DNA of 10,295 nucleotides. It comes from Gymnopilus junonius (taxonomy: Eukaryota; Basidiomycota; Agaricomycetes; Agaricales; Galerinaceae). The stretch is from NCBI GenBank assembly GCA_015501075.1, contig JADNYJ010000889.1, positions 1 through 10,295 of the forward strand, read 5' to 3'. The notes under the pieces were generated by a model, which was given only the letters and a program-made list of their open reading frames with translations, had not been told where the DNA came from and ran no database searches. Below, piece by piece: positions 1-9,015 of the stretch (within the stretch, counting starts at the first letter, position 1; every line of letters begins with the position of its first letter). A program made the position numbers and the translations under genes.

Positions 1-1618
1 GAACCGTCGTAGGTTTTGTACGGTACTAGCTGTACGAGCTAGAGATGAAATGATAGATTCTTGAGAAGCCAAGCTCAAATGAATCAAACGAGGAGTGCTA
101 GGGGTCATCTGGGAAAAACAAATGATATCATTAGCCGTTAAATAATTTGCGTCAGGGGGGTATCGCACCCAGAAGGCGCCGTTTTTCCACGTCAATAATA
201 TGCTTCTGTTGCCTTGAAGCGCCATCAGAATCTCCCGCGTCATGTCGTCTTCGTCTATGTAATGCTGATAGATAGATAGATGTTAATACCTGTGGAAAAT
301 CCTTTAGAAAACAAACCTCAGATCTCAGCATGGCATGAGCATCTTGAAAACCGCTCGCTCGAGCGAGGACCCTTGAAAGAGTTGGACCTGAAGCTCAAGT
401 CAGTTCTGTTGCAACGAAAGGATCAAAAAATCGAACCGAGCGTTGACGGATCGCCAATATTGAATTGCGGATTTGTAGCAGCATCCGTGTGCCAGTCGTC
501 TCTCCAATACTGCTTGGCCTTTAGTTCTTCAAAGATTTTTCTATGTTCATATGAATATGGAATGGCCACGGGTCTCGTAGCCGGCGAAGGAGAACTAGGA
601 GGCGACGATTCTGAACTCTCCTGGTAAGCTGCGGAGGAGAACGAGTCGTCTTCACCTTCCAGGGGTAAGTCATCTGAAGAAAGCGGGGAAAGGGAAGGGG
701 AGGTGTCCCACTCTTCTGGATCTCTTCCTTCAGATGCACCCTGAGCACTTCCAGGTACATCAATTCCTTCCCAGTGTTCGCCTTCAAACGGATCTTCAGC
801 AAGAATATCTGCCCAAGTCAGACTTGGTGGCGGAGGAGGAGGGTGTGCGATCGTCTCCAAATACGTTTGGCCTTTACCACAGTCACATCGGACGGGGGTC
901 GATTTAGAGCCAGCTGCAATCGACGTAAGGTTTGCAGTCAACTTCAAGAAGCTAGGGAGAAAAGTACCAGGAATTGCAGATGGTCCGGTATATGTGAGGT
1001 CTAGTCGATCAAGTGAGCTTAGGTCTAAGTGAACAGGAAATGAGATGTGTTACCTTTATTTCTTGGTCGAGATCGGCTTCACGTTCTTCAATGTGAGTTT
1101 TGAGTCTTTGATAGGCGGACAATAAAGCCTCCGCGAAGGCACCTTGGGAATTAACACGAGCTTTCAAAGCAAGCCTAGGAGCATGAAGATGAGCCACATC
1201 CGAACGTAGAAGACCGAACACGAACTGACCCACTTATTCTTCGATCAATGGCACCCAAATCAACATTCGAAGAGGCTTTATTAACCACAGTGTTCTCCAG
1301 ATGCTTCAACACATAGTCCACCGATTCGCGGAACCGTTCACCATCGACATCATTCTCAGTGCCGTCCTCTCTCAGGCCAGTGACCTCAGTGACAAGGGCC
1401 TGGCATATGGGTATCAGACGAGAACGTGCTTGTCTTGAACTGGGACGTTGCGAGAAACGTGATTGTGGTCTGGTAGAAGCACTTGATGCCGGACGCGTCC
1501 CAAGGCTGGATGCTGGCCGCTGAATGGTATTTCGAGATGATGGCCTAGATGATAGGCTATAAAGAGGCCTAGTTGGCTGTTTTTTGGCAGGCAGAGTTGA
1601 ATTGCTCGAAGGCGTCAT
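1..1618 (-). CDS. GCP5: Gamma-tubulin complex component 5 (GCP5-like), N-terminal part, cut by the left edge
   Basis: GCP5 belongs to the Spc97/Spc98 (GCP) family that builds the gamma-tubulin ring complex and nucleates microtubules at spindle pole bodies. Exons on the minus strand, 5' to 3': 1618-1230, 1174-1054, 1000-968, 913-437, 387-317, 264-169, 108-1. Introns are 49-60 nt. The ATG is at 1618; a GTG nine bases upstream is not a credible start. The protein opens with a Ser/Arg/Pro-rich tail (RPSSR, RPASS repeats, about residues 20-60). It continues with LGAIDRRISG, IPDHLQFL, a six-Pro run before SLTWADIL, EGEHWEG, an acidic Ser-rich linker, KAKQYWRDDW, then YIDEDDMTREILMALQG and RLIHLSLASQESIISSLART. 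The last blocks resemble the human GCP5 region around HQYW and the following helices, as I remember it. About 432 residues lie in the window; the gamma-tubulin-binding C-terminal half is outside it. Exon 4 carries one frame break near 866-868 (see findings). Confidence 0.88.
267..281. repeat. GATA tetranucleotide microsatellite inside a GCP5 intron
   Basis: The plus strand reads GATA repeated three and a half times. On the coding (minus) strand it is TATC repeats immediately before the CAG acceptor of the 52-nt intron 265-316, downstream of a TATTAAC branch-like site. The microsatellite therefore supplies the stretch between branch site and acceptor. Confidence 0.75.
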
Positions 1619-2803
1619 GTTAATCACTTTTGACTATGAGTTCATGGTAGTGGTTCAAGTAAAGGAAAGCGATGACCAAAAAGGAAGTAAACGCTATTTT
1701 CGTCAGCCAATGATGAATGCTCTAGGCAAAGTCCATCAAGATTGAATATTGATCCATGATCCCTAAACCCTATTTGGCCGAAAATAGAGTAGAACACATA
1801 CAATTGGTATTGCATGGGAACTAAGCAACGATCTTCAACTAGTATCGCGTACTATGGACTTAACAGACATCCTAAATACTCTTCCATAACTGTTTGCAGT
1901 CATATGATCCGAGATGGCCAAGGGTCTTTGTAGTACTAGTAGATAGGACTAGGCAGGACCTTGGTCGTGTTGGCTGGAAATGTGATCATTTCCTGAGTAA
2001 AACTAAAGTAAAACATATTCAAGTTGCGAAGTCATTTCAGGCCATAAATACCTAGGTACAGTAGGATGCCCAGCGACCCAAGGGCAAAATAAGATGATAT
2101 CAAGGAAACTACTTACAAAGAATATCCCAAACTCAAACTGAACATTGATTACATTGATATGGTGGTCAGGACTCAGTAGCAAGAACTTAATAAAGTCATG
2201 ATGAAGGCTTCCAACGACCGATGTCCGGAGAAATTGATTGAAGCGTTTAACAGCTTGGGCTAACTTGAAGGTGAGAGTCGGTATTTCACCGAGACTTTGA
2301 TGTGATGTGATTACCACAAGTGGTCCCTTTGATGAAAATGTAAGGCGAATAAGGAAAATTAATCGATTTTAAATTTGAGAGTCAAAGGTGACAAGAAAAC
2401 AGTCACACGCGCGCACATGATATGTGACGAGCGCGACGACCCAACTTTTGAGCGGTACTGAACAACGTCCGGACAGCGTTGTCGTAGAAATTCTGCATTT
2501 GGAATTGGTCTAGGGGTTGAAACTAGAATAAGAAAGTGGGCCCTTCTCGAGGCCTCAGGATCATAATCAAAAAATTTCAGTGTAGAACATTCAGCCAAAC
2601 AGAAACTCAATATTGACGTACAAACCGGCCAGACCATGGCCAGACTGAAAGCGGGTCGATGAGCCCACACCATATATTTCTGCGGAGTGGAGTTCCAAAT
2701 ACAGTTATGAACAAGTATAACCGCAGCCAAGAGTCTGAGTATTTGGTAAATAAATAGAGTCGAGACCAAATGTGTGTCTAGCGTAAGCCTTGGAACACCA
2801 AAT
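1619..2803. other. Intergenic region between mgm101 and GCP5, with unidentified coding-like segments
   Basis: This 1.2-kb stretch lies downstream of mgm101 and upstream of GCP5, both transcribed leftward, so it should hold the mgm101 3' end and the GCP5 promoter. No plus-strand reading frame looks real. On the minus strand two stretches have protein-like composition: about 2521-2403 (MQNFYDNAVRTLFSTAQKL, after a possible CTTATTCTAG acceptor) and about 2358-2108 (TLTFKLAQAVKRFNQFLRTS and following, ending at a good GTAAGT donor at 2108). I could not join them into a gene or match them to a family. The minus-strand open frame 2826-2359 begins inside the last exon of mgm101 in the wrong frame and is mostly a chance frame. 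Confidence 0.5.
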
Positions 2804-3847
2804 CTACTCTTGATATGGATAGGCAAACTTCGGTTGGTCCTTACGACGCCAAAGCTTCTTTCTATAAAGGAGATTAGAAAATAACATTCAAGAGTGAATG
2901 GCAGAAGTGAGAAATCGACACGAACTTCTTTTTCGTAGGCACATGCTCAACAAACAGTTCCACGCAGTATTTTTCCTTAAACTCTCGAATGAAACGAGGG
3001 TCCCTAAAGTGTAAGAAAGGAGGGTCAATAAGAGTAAAAATCATTAGGTACTCGTGTCGATGTACCAAAGTTCGCTGGCGATTCCCAAATCTTTGGAGCA
3101 CCGCATCAAGGCATTGCTTTTACACGCCTCAGTGGCGGTAGCAATTCCTGAAGGGTCAAAATACTCCTGCTCTCCTCGAGCAATAGAGACAAGCCTTTAA
3201 AAGTAAAAGTCATGGCAGCTGAAATTATGACAACAGTGATTGATGTAAGCGGAGTCTACATACCTTCCAAGGCAGACCAAGGCATACTCCCTACTAACAA
3301 TCTTTGGCCCCACATTCGTCTCACTACGAGGAGCAAGTCCCCACCCTCCAGGTCCAAATGCGCGATTGAGGATTCGCCGGTACTTGATTTCAGGTAAGTA
3401 GATCAAACCGTCTGAAACGAAACCATACGGTCATGAGAACACTAGTGGAACGAGACACCTTTCATGCCCATGTAAATGTTATGATTCACCTGGCTTGATC
3501 TCGACGTCTTGGGGATTAATGGGGGCCATCAAGACATCTGAAATTTCTTTTGAAAATGGCGAGGTTGACAAGCCAGAATAACTCTTCGACCAGTCAGTCG
3601 TGCCGTCGGTGGCTTCAGGCACTTCAGAGTCTACTTGTCCTCCATTAGTAGCCCCGTTGTTGTTGTTAGCAGCTTGTGGGGTCTCCGATTTTGGGGCTGC
3701 TGATGTGGCTGTGGAGTTGAATCTGGCAACTGTAGCGCGACTGGCGTTAAGAACACCTCTCGGAGCAGAGACACAGAAATTGGATACGAGACGCGGCGCG
3801 CTACGCGTAGACGCAGCTATCAGCCTTCGAAAGCCAAGACTCGCCAT
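2804..3847 (-). CDS. MGM101: Mitochondrial genome maintenance protein Mgm101
   Basis: Mgm101 is a Rad52-like single-strand DNA-binding and annealing protein of mitochondrial nucleoids, needed for recombination and upkeep of mitochondrial DNA in fungi. Exons on the minus strand: 3847-3490, 3411-3264, 3194-3066, 3003-2926, 2861-2804. Introns are 78, 69, 62 and 64 nt. Phases 1/2/2/2 fit throughout, giving 771 nt and 256 aa; yeast Mgm101 is similar in length (269 aa). Residues 1-50 form a presequence rich in Arg, Ser and Ala with almost no acidic residues; RFNST resembles a processing site. A low-complexity Asn/Gly/Ala linker follows. The conserved core starts at [18 protein letters not shown] and runs through [60 protein letters not shown] and [13 protein letters not shown]. 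The tail PTKKKKKLWRR...FAYPYQE matches the functionally important C-terminus of the family. There is no sign of damage. The family call is from conserved motifs recognised by eye. Confidence 0.97.
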
Positions 3848-4388
3848 GACTTTCGAAAGGGTATCTTGCTGAACTCACAAGTTGCCGAATGAGTCGAATC
3901 AGCCTCCAGAACAAACCGTGGAAAACAAGGGCGCTGCGATAAAAATAGAACAAGAACGGGATTATGATTCCTCAGTTCGTACATAGCAAGTTTATACGGT
4001 AAAAATAAAGGTGGAATTGTGAAGAAACAGTGCTATGTGGAAAGCTTGGATGAGCGAAAGAGGTCTGGTCCTTCCTAGGCACATTAAATATGTATGTAGA
4101 GCAAACGAGATTGGAACTGCATGGAAAGCTCCGAATTTCGTACTAGTTCTGAGCAACATTGGACGGACTCCCTACTATGGCTTGCCTCTAATTGAATGGT
4201 CTCACAAATAGGCATAGGCGGATCTTACCATGAAACGGAAAATATTGTTTCCGCCAAACCACGCCGCTTTCGTTCTGCGGCAGATACAAAGACCTATACG
4301 ACGATATAAGCGTCCATTCCCCTCCATTCCCGGACCTCTGACCAACAACACACCTGGACTCGGTATACGGACGTCCCGCGATCTAAGA
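3848..4388. promoter_or_regulatory. Intergenic region upstream of mgm101
   Basis: The 541 bases separate the mgm101 start from the stop of the small WNCQDW gene; both genes point left. The stretch must hold the mgm101 promoter and the 3' end of the small gene. I see no tRNA, no convincing open frame and no clear TATA or CCAAT box placed for mgm101. AT-rich stretches occur around 3935-4015. The role is inferred from position only. Confidence 0.35.
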
Positions 4389-4881
4389 TCATAGTGGCAT
4401 CGGTTCTAGGCAACCCGCTTCATGTAGAGCCGCATCAACTTGTTGGTTGCTGAAGACGTCATTACGGATGGCCTGAATAAAGACGGACACGATCCAATCC
4501 TGACAATTCCACCAGCCATTACTGCGACGCCCTCCAACCACTTTCCCTGCGGAAGGTCGAGTTCTGCAATAGGAATACACTTGAAATCAGGCTGGGCAGT
4601 CTTGGTTTTTGGACCCCAATTAGCCAAATGATCTAAAGGACCGTAGGCATTTCTCTCTCGGACGATAGCGAGCTGGCGATGGACAGGATCGCCGTTTGAA
4701 GCCACGCCTACCTGCCAGGCTATGGCCCAGTGGCGGTCTTTTGGCCGCAGATCGGGATTGTCGATATCCCAGACGACAAGCATGACGGTATGCGGGACAT
4801 CTCTGTCTGGAAAAAGGTGATCGATGCCAGGTGGTTCATATACGCTAGGGTCCTGCCCATGTTGGGCACGATCTCAGCCAT
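4389..4881 (-). CDS. Small conserved protein with WNCQDW motif, unknown function, frame broken twice
   Basis: Three overlapping minus-strand frames together give one protein of about 164 aa. The start MAEIVP is at 4881-4864. The middle part runs from GQDPSVYEPPG through MLVVWDIDNPD, WAIAWQVG, RQLAIVRERNAYGPLDHLA, NWGPKTK and CIPIAELDLPQ. The C-terminal part is NGWWNCQDWIVSVFIQAI to HEAGCLEPMPL, with stop TGA at 4391-4389. The frames change once near 4864-4866 and once near 4527-4530, each by one missing base. With two bases added the whole locus is one open frame of 495 nt. From memory, small single-domain proteins with YGPLxHLANWGPK and NCQDW-type motifs recur in Agaricomycetes without an assigned function; I cannot check this here. 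The gene is divergent from tpa1, 448 bp away. It is either a live gene with sequence errors or a young pseudogene. A shorter start at MLVVW (4783) is possible. Confidence 0.66.
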
Positions 4882-5329
4882 TAGTACCGGTGAGAACTAG
4901 GAAATAAGCTCCCGAGACGCATGAGTTGGAATATGTTTTTCGGTGGTCATGGGTGGGGATAACTGATGCAAGAGGCGAGACTCTTCTGGCCATTGATTGG
5001 TCTCGCCTCGGCCAATTAGAGACCAGTCGATCAATTTTTCCTTCGCCACATATAAACACAACGCCTTACCATGCTTTCTGTTATTTCCCTTCCCCCGAAA
5101 AAGTAAACTGCCGCCCATACTTTCGCCGGGCGTCCTTTTCAAGCTTCTGTCAGTTTCTTCTTTTTTTTCTCGCTGGGCAGCATTTTTTTTGGAGGCTCAA
5201 GCAGAACGACGGATTCCCGTCCCGGGGTTTTCACGCTGTCTCTTCCCCTCCAAGTTCCGTAACCATCACTGAGAATCTTAATCTGCAAAAGTACCAACTT
5301 ATTTTATCTTCCTTTGAACTGGCTTCACG
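4882..5329. promoter_or_regulatory. Shared divergent promoter and 5' leader of tpa1
   Basis: The 448 bases lie between the starts of two divergent genes. CCAAT is present at 5012-5016 (plus) and on the minus strand at 5000-4996, inside an imperfect inverted repeat. TATAAA occurs at 5051-5056 on the plus strand, followed by long CT-rich tracts (5080-5100, 5145-5170) with T8-type runs, typical of fungal core promoters and leaders near transcription starts. The ATG of tpa1 follows at 5330. Assignment of the boxes to genes is inference. Confidence 0.45.
4995..5028. repeat. Imperfect inverted repeat carrying two opposed CCAAT boxes
   Basis: GATTGGTCTC at 4995-5004 pairs with GAGACCAGTC at 5019-5028 with one mismatch across a 14-base spacer. 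The left arm contains ATTGG (CCAAT on the minus strand), and the spacer contains CCAAT at 5012-5016. Confidence 0.6.
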
Positions 5330-7597
5330 ATGGCACGCACTCGCGAACGATCTCCCTCTCCGGATAGTGCACAATCCGCTCTTAAAAGACTCAAGACTGG
5401 GCATACTCTGTCATCAGTTCCCCAAGCAACCATCCAGTCGCCCAATCATCTTCCAACACCTCCCACCGACACCAGTACCGAATCTCTCATCATGACTTCC
5501 CAAGAACCTTCGTCTCAGTTTGCCAACGATCTCTTCGACACAACAACATAGCTCGCCTGAACACGGATTACAGTCAGAACACTCCATTCAAATATACTGT
5601 CGTCGAGAAGCTTTTCCAAGATGATTTACTGGAGAAAGTCAAGGACGAGTGCCTGGGCGAACTGAACTTTACCGAGAAGGAGACTGATATCTACAAGGTG
5701 ATTTTCCTGCCGACCTTAGGATAGATCATATCCATGTCTTATCCGAGAAATGCAATGTGTTGAACAAAATGTCTTTCAGGTTAACCAGACGGGCGACCTG
5801 GCCTCGTTGAACTTCCTTGCTCCCGCTCAGATCGCTCGCTTAACAAACCTGCTCGCTCTGCGTGATGCGCTTTACTCTCCTCAATTCCGCAAGTTCCTAC
5901 GGGCGGTCACTGGCTGTGGACCGCTCTCTGGTAAAAAGCAAGACATGTCCGTAAACTCATACACACGTGGTTGCCATCTCCTCAATCACGACGACGTTAT
6001 TGGCACACGTCGTGTTTCGTACATCCTGTACATGCCGCTCCCTCACTATCAACTGTGGCAGAAAGACTGGGAGGCGCGCTCGAGCTGTATCCCACCCGTA
6101 TCAACGCAGAGGGCCAGCCGGAACCTGTCAACATTCCCTCGAAGAGCATACCTCCGAGCTGGAACCAGTTCATATTTTTCGAAGTTCAGCCTGGCAGAGC
6201 TTCCACTCGGTAGAGGAAGTGGTGGTAGGAGGTAAGGGGGAAGACGGGAGAGAGCGACTGAGCATTAGTGGATGGTTCCATGCTGCGCAGGAAGGCGAGG
6301 AAGGATATGTCCGGAGGCACCTGAGCCAGAAGTGAAAAGTTCCCGGGAGCAATTGGTGAGCCGCATTCCTTTGCTCGCTCTCACAATTCTTATTTTGTGA
6401 CTTGGTTCCAGACTTCTACGTCAACTATTTTCAAATCTTATCCCATGCAGGACATAGATGTCGATGTTCTGCATGACGTCAGCCTGTCCGACGATCACAT
6501 TTCCTTCCTTTCTGAATTCCTCAATCCCGTCTACCTACAGCCGCGCACTATGAAAGCTCTCGCGGCCCGCTTTGCCGAGGAGTCTTCTCTCGAATTACAC
6601 TCCTTCCTCAGCAATCCCCTAGCGGAGGCGCTCGAGCCGCGTCTACGCGAATTGGACACGCGCGACGGTTTGGGCGAGAATCGCGTCGGGATTATCCCCG
6701 CCCACACTAGCGGCACTGGCGGCGCGTGGATCATTAGAGGTCCGCCACACAAATGGCGTTACTGCGTCCTTAGTCCACTTCAGGATGGAGCGCCCGTCGA
6801 AGCTGTCAGGCCCCGCCACCTGTCCTCGACTGATCAGATCTTGCGTAGTCTTCAGGAGGAGCTGTTCGCTAGCACGGCCTTCCGCGCTTGGTTGACCATT
6901 GTGTCGAGGTTGATGCCTATGCGGTATGCGGCGGAGGCAAGGAGGTTTAGACCAGGATTAGATTATACACTCGCGACCAGCGAGGAGAGCGAGGCTCGCT
7001 TGGATGTTGTGCTTGGTTTGACGCCGCCTGCGAGGGAGGCGGAGTCGGACGAAGAGAGTGACCGATTCGCGCAGCATCAGAGGGGATGGACGGATACCGA
7101 GTGGGGAGGTTGGGAGGTGGGTCGATTTTATCCTCTTTCCGTTCTATTTCTTATTGCTCACCTTTACTTTCTCTCTTTAGTGCTACATGGCGCCGCATAA
7201 CGAAGAAGACGACCCCGCTATCTACCGTTCAGGTAGCCACAAAAAATCTAAACCACCCATGAGTCGCACGGTTAGTGGGGACTCCGCCGCCTCCACCTCC
7301 AGCTTAAAAACCGCCGGTCCATCTGATGATCCGGATGTCAGTGGGGCAGAAGGCGTGGATGGCGCACAGCTGCAAGAAGAAGACGCGATGGACGAAGACG
7401 ACGAAGACGACAGCACCCTATTGGCTGTCCAGCCTGGCTTCAACAGGCTCTTGCTTGTCCTGCGGGACGAGCGTGTGATGCGGTTCGTCAAATACGTGTC
7501 GGCCGCTGCTGAGGGCTCTAGATGGGATATTTGCGGGGAGTATGAAGTCGGGATGATACAGGAGGATGCGGAGGATGATGATACAGCCAGTTCATAA
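5330..7597 (+). CDS. TPA1: Prolyl 3,4-dihydroxylase Tpa1/Ofd1 (2-oxoglutarate/Fe(II) oxygenase), frame broken in exons 1-2
   Basis: Tpa1/Ofd1 enzymes use Fe(II), O2 and 2-oxoglutarate to hydroxylate a proline of ribosomal protein uS12 (Rps23). The family is tied to translation termination and, in fission yeast, to oxygen-dependent turnover of Sre1. Exons: 5330-5697, 5780-6355, 6412-7116, 7181-7597; introns of 82, 56 and 64 nt. The N-terminus is Ser/Pro-rich with a KRLK patch. Next come NNIARLNTDYSQNTPFKY, LNFTEKETDIYKVNQTGDLA and VTGCGPLSGKKQDMSVNSY. NHDDVIGTRRVSYIL carries the iron-binding HxD (His 5987-5989, Asp 5993-5995). The second iron His lies in SFHSVEE (6204-6206) and the 2-oxoglutarate Arg in RLSISGW (6255-6257). 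The C-terminal half-barrel contains SSLELHSFL, FRPGLDYTLAT and WGGWECYMAPHNEE, with an acidic insert and the ending RWDICGEYEVGM. Four one-base losses (about 5540-5547, 6069-6071, 6195-6199, 6309-6312) interrupt exons 1-2. Allowing for them gives 689 aa with all intron phases fitting; yeast Tpa1 is 644 aa. As written, translation stops after 73 codons at 5549-5551. Confidence 0.93.
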
Positions 7598-8317
7598 TTG
7601 CTTGGAAATGTTGAATTTTCGAGATTTATGAGCGATCGTCGGGGTCCTATTTTTGTGCTTTGCTGCTGCTGTGGGTCTGTTGTGTCTGTCGTGGATAACC
7701 GGCGAAGATTCTGGCAATAGTTTGTATATTCTTAATCGGAATCATCGTTGTATTCATCATCATCTCTTCGCATTTCCCCCTCCCGTCTCGTTCTAGACCG
7801 TTACCGTATACGTCGCAGCGTGGGCATGCCTTTTTCCCCCGTTGGCGGCGGCGGCGGTGACGGCGAACTTCTTATCTGTGCAGAGCATGAGATTCGATCC
7901 ACGACGTTACATAGTTGGCAGCTGGGCCCTTGATTCGGGCGTGGGCTTCCTGACAGAGGGAGGAACGAAGGTTCTAGGTCCCTTGTCCCCTTTCCCCGTC
8001 TTCTCGCTCTTTTTGGCGAGTTGACGGTACCGATGTCAAATTTTTCATTGTCCCTTCCTGGGTATGATGCTGCTTTATCATATTTGCGTGTACTCCGTGC
8101 GATATTTTTTTCCATCCACGGTACAAACCATTAGAATGTTACAATGTATAGTATTTACATAACTGTATTTGCATCCTTACACACGTTTTTACGTAGTCTG
8201 TATACATTCAACCCACCACTCACATACCCCCACTGCATTAGCTATCTTAATTGATGTTAACGGCCACGTTCCAAACTCCAGTCGCTGTTAGCTTGCGGGC
8301 GAACGCTGGATTGTATT
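7598..8317. other. 3' flank of tpa1, no gene recognised
   Basis: The stretch follows the TAA stop of tpa1 and should contain its 3' UTR and polyadenylation site, but I see no AATAAA. It holds TG/GCTGCT-rich sequence (7655-7690), a CT-rich tract (7775-7795), a GGC run (7844-7858) and AT-rich sequence after 8120. The minus-strand open frame 8115-7801 has Pro/Ser/Arg-rich composition without a motif and is probably chance. Confidence 0.5.
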
Positions 8318-8673
8318 TGCTTGCCGAACTAGTTGATTCATGGTGCCGGATTCGTCATTGACTCATGCATTCGGAGGCTGAGGATAATGTACACAAGGCC
8401 TATAAGAGCCTAGAAGTAACTAATGAGAAGACGAGTCATTTTCCTCCGCGTAAGGAAAATGGGTCCCAGAATTTAAATGATCATCGAATGAACAAACCCA
8501 TTCGGACACCTTGATGGTAGATAATTAGGAAAGTGAGAAAATCCACATTTCTGCCAGTGCAGGTCTCGACCTCGTACGAAGGGCGGAAATAGACAAAAGA
8601 CTGTTTTATCCCAAGCAAAAAAAATTGCTGAATAGAAAGGTCAACGATCACAAGATTGTAAAAAGTCCCTTTC
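8318..8673. repeat. Tandem repeat unit 1
   Basis: First copy, about 356 bp, starting at TGCTTGCCGAAC. It contains all six conserved blocks, including GTGAGAAAATCCAC at 8533-8546 and an A8 run at 8617-8624 before TTGCTGAATAG. Confidence 0.75.
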
Positions 8674-9015
8674 TGCTTGGCGAACTCATAGTGCCGGAGT
8701 ACTCGTGGAACATGCTGGCACTCGAGGGCTGATAGTATTCAAGGCTTTTGAGAGCCTAGAAGTAATGGCTCGAGCAAGACAGATCCCCTCTCTCCCTGTA
8801 AGGAAAAGGGTCCCAGAATAAAAGGTTCGTCGTATGATCAAATAAGCCCCCTCGGACACCTTGATGACATTGAAAGAGTGAGAAACTCCGTCTTTTGCAG
8901 ATATATAGCGTCACCGCTTAAGAATCTGTACAACGCGCGGAAATAATCAGAAGATTGATGAATCCGTAAGCCAATTGGATTACTGAATAGAATCAACGAC
9001 CACAAGTAAATTATC
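8674..9015. repeat. Tandem repeat unit 2
   Basis: Second copy, about 342 bp, starting at TGCTTGGCGAAC. It has AAGGCTTTTGAGAGCCTAGA at 8741, the GGGTCCCAGAATAAAAGG block from 8808 and GTGAGAAACTCCG at 8878-8890. Confidence 0.75.

Noticed and set aside
280..627. Plus-strand open frame of 115 codons
   Set aside because: It is antisense to GCP5 exons 4-5 and spans their intron. The minus-strand frames carry the conserved motifs.
2359..2826. Minus-strand open frame of 155 codons downstream of mgm101
   Set aside because: Its start lies in the last mgm101 exon in the wrong frame. The real frame ends at 2804. No motif or sensible extension found for most of its length.
4926..5495. Plus-strand open frame of 189 codons before and into tpa1
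   Set aside because: It covers the CT-rich promoter/leader and overlaps tpa1 exon 1 in another frame. Composition follows the pyrimidine tracts and there is no motif.
5480..5546. Cryptic intron (GTACCG...CATAG) that would restore the tpa1 frame in exon 1
   Set aside because: It fits phase but would remove the FANDLFD stretch, which reads straight into NNIARLN and looks like part of the domain start. The donor is poor.
5537..5551. Programmed ribosomal frameshift in tpa1
   Set aside because: No slippery heptamer with a downstream structure is apparent. The same one-base loss occurs at three other sites in the gene and in two other genes, so a recoding signal is not needed.
7801..8115. Minus-strand open frame of 104 codons in the tpa1 3' flank
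   Set aside because: Pro/Ser/Arg-rich, produced by CT/GGC-rich DNA. No domain, no supporting splice pattern.
8503..8990. Box C/D snoRNA in the repeat units (TGATGA near 8863, CTGA near 8983)
   Set aside because: The C-like box is not kept in the other units (GATGGT, CGATGA), the D-like box changes in unit 3, and the spacing (about 120 nt) is long with no terminal stem.
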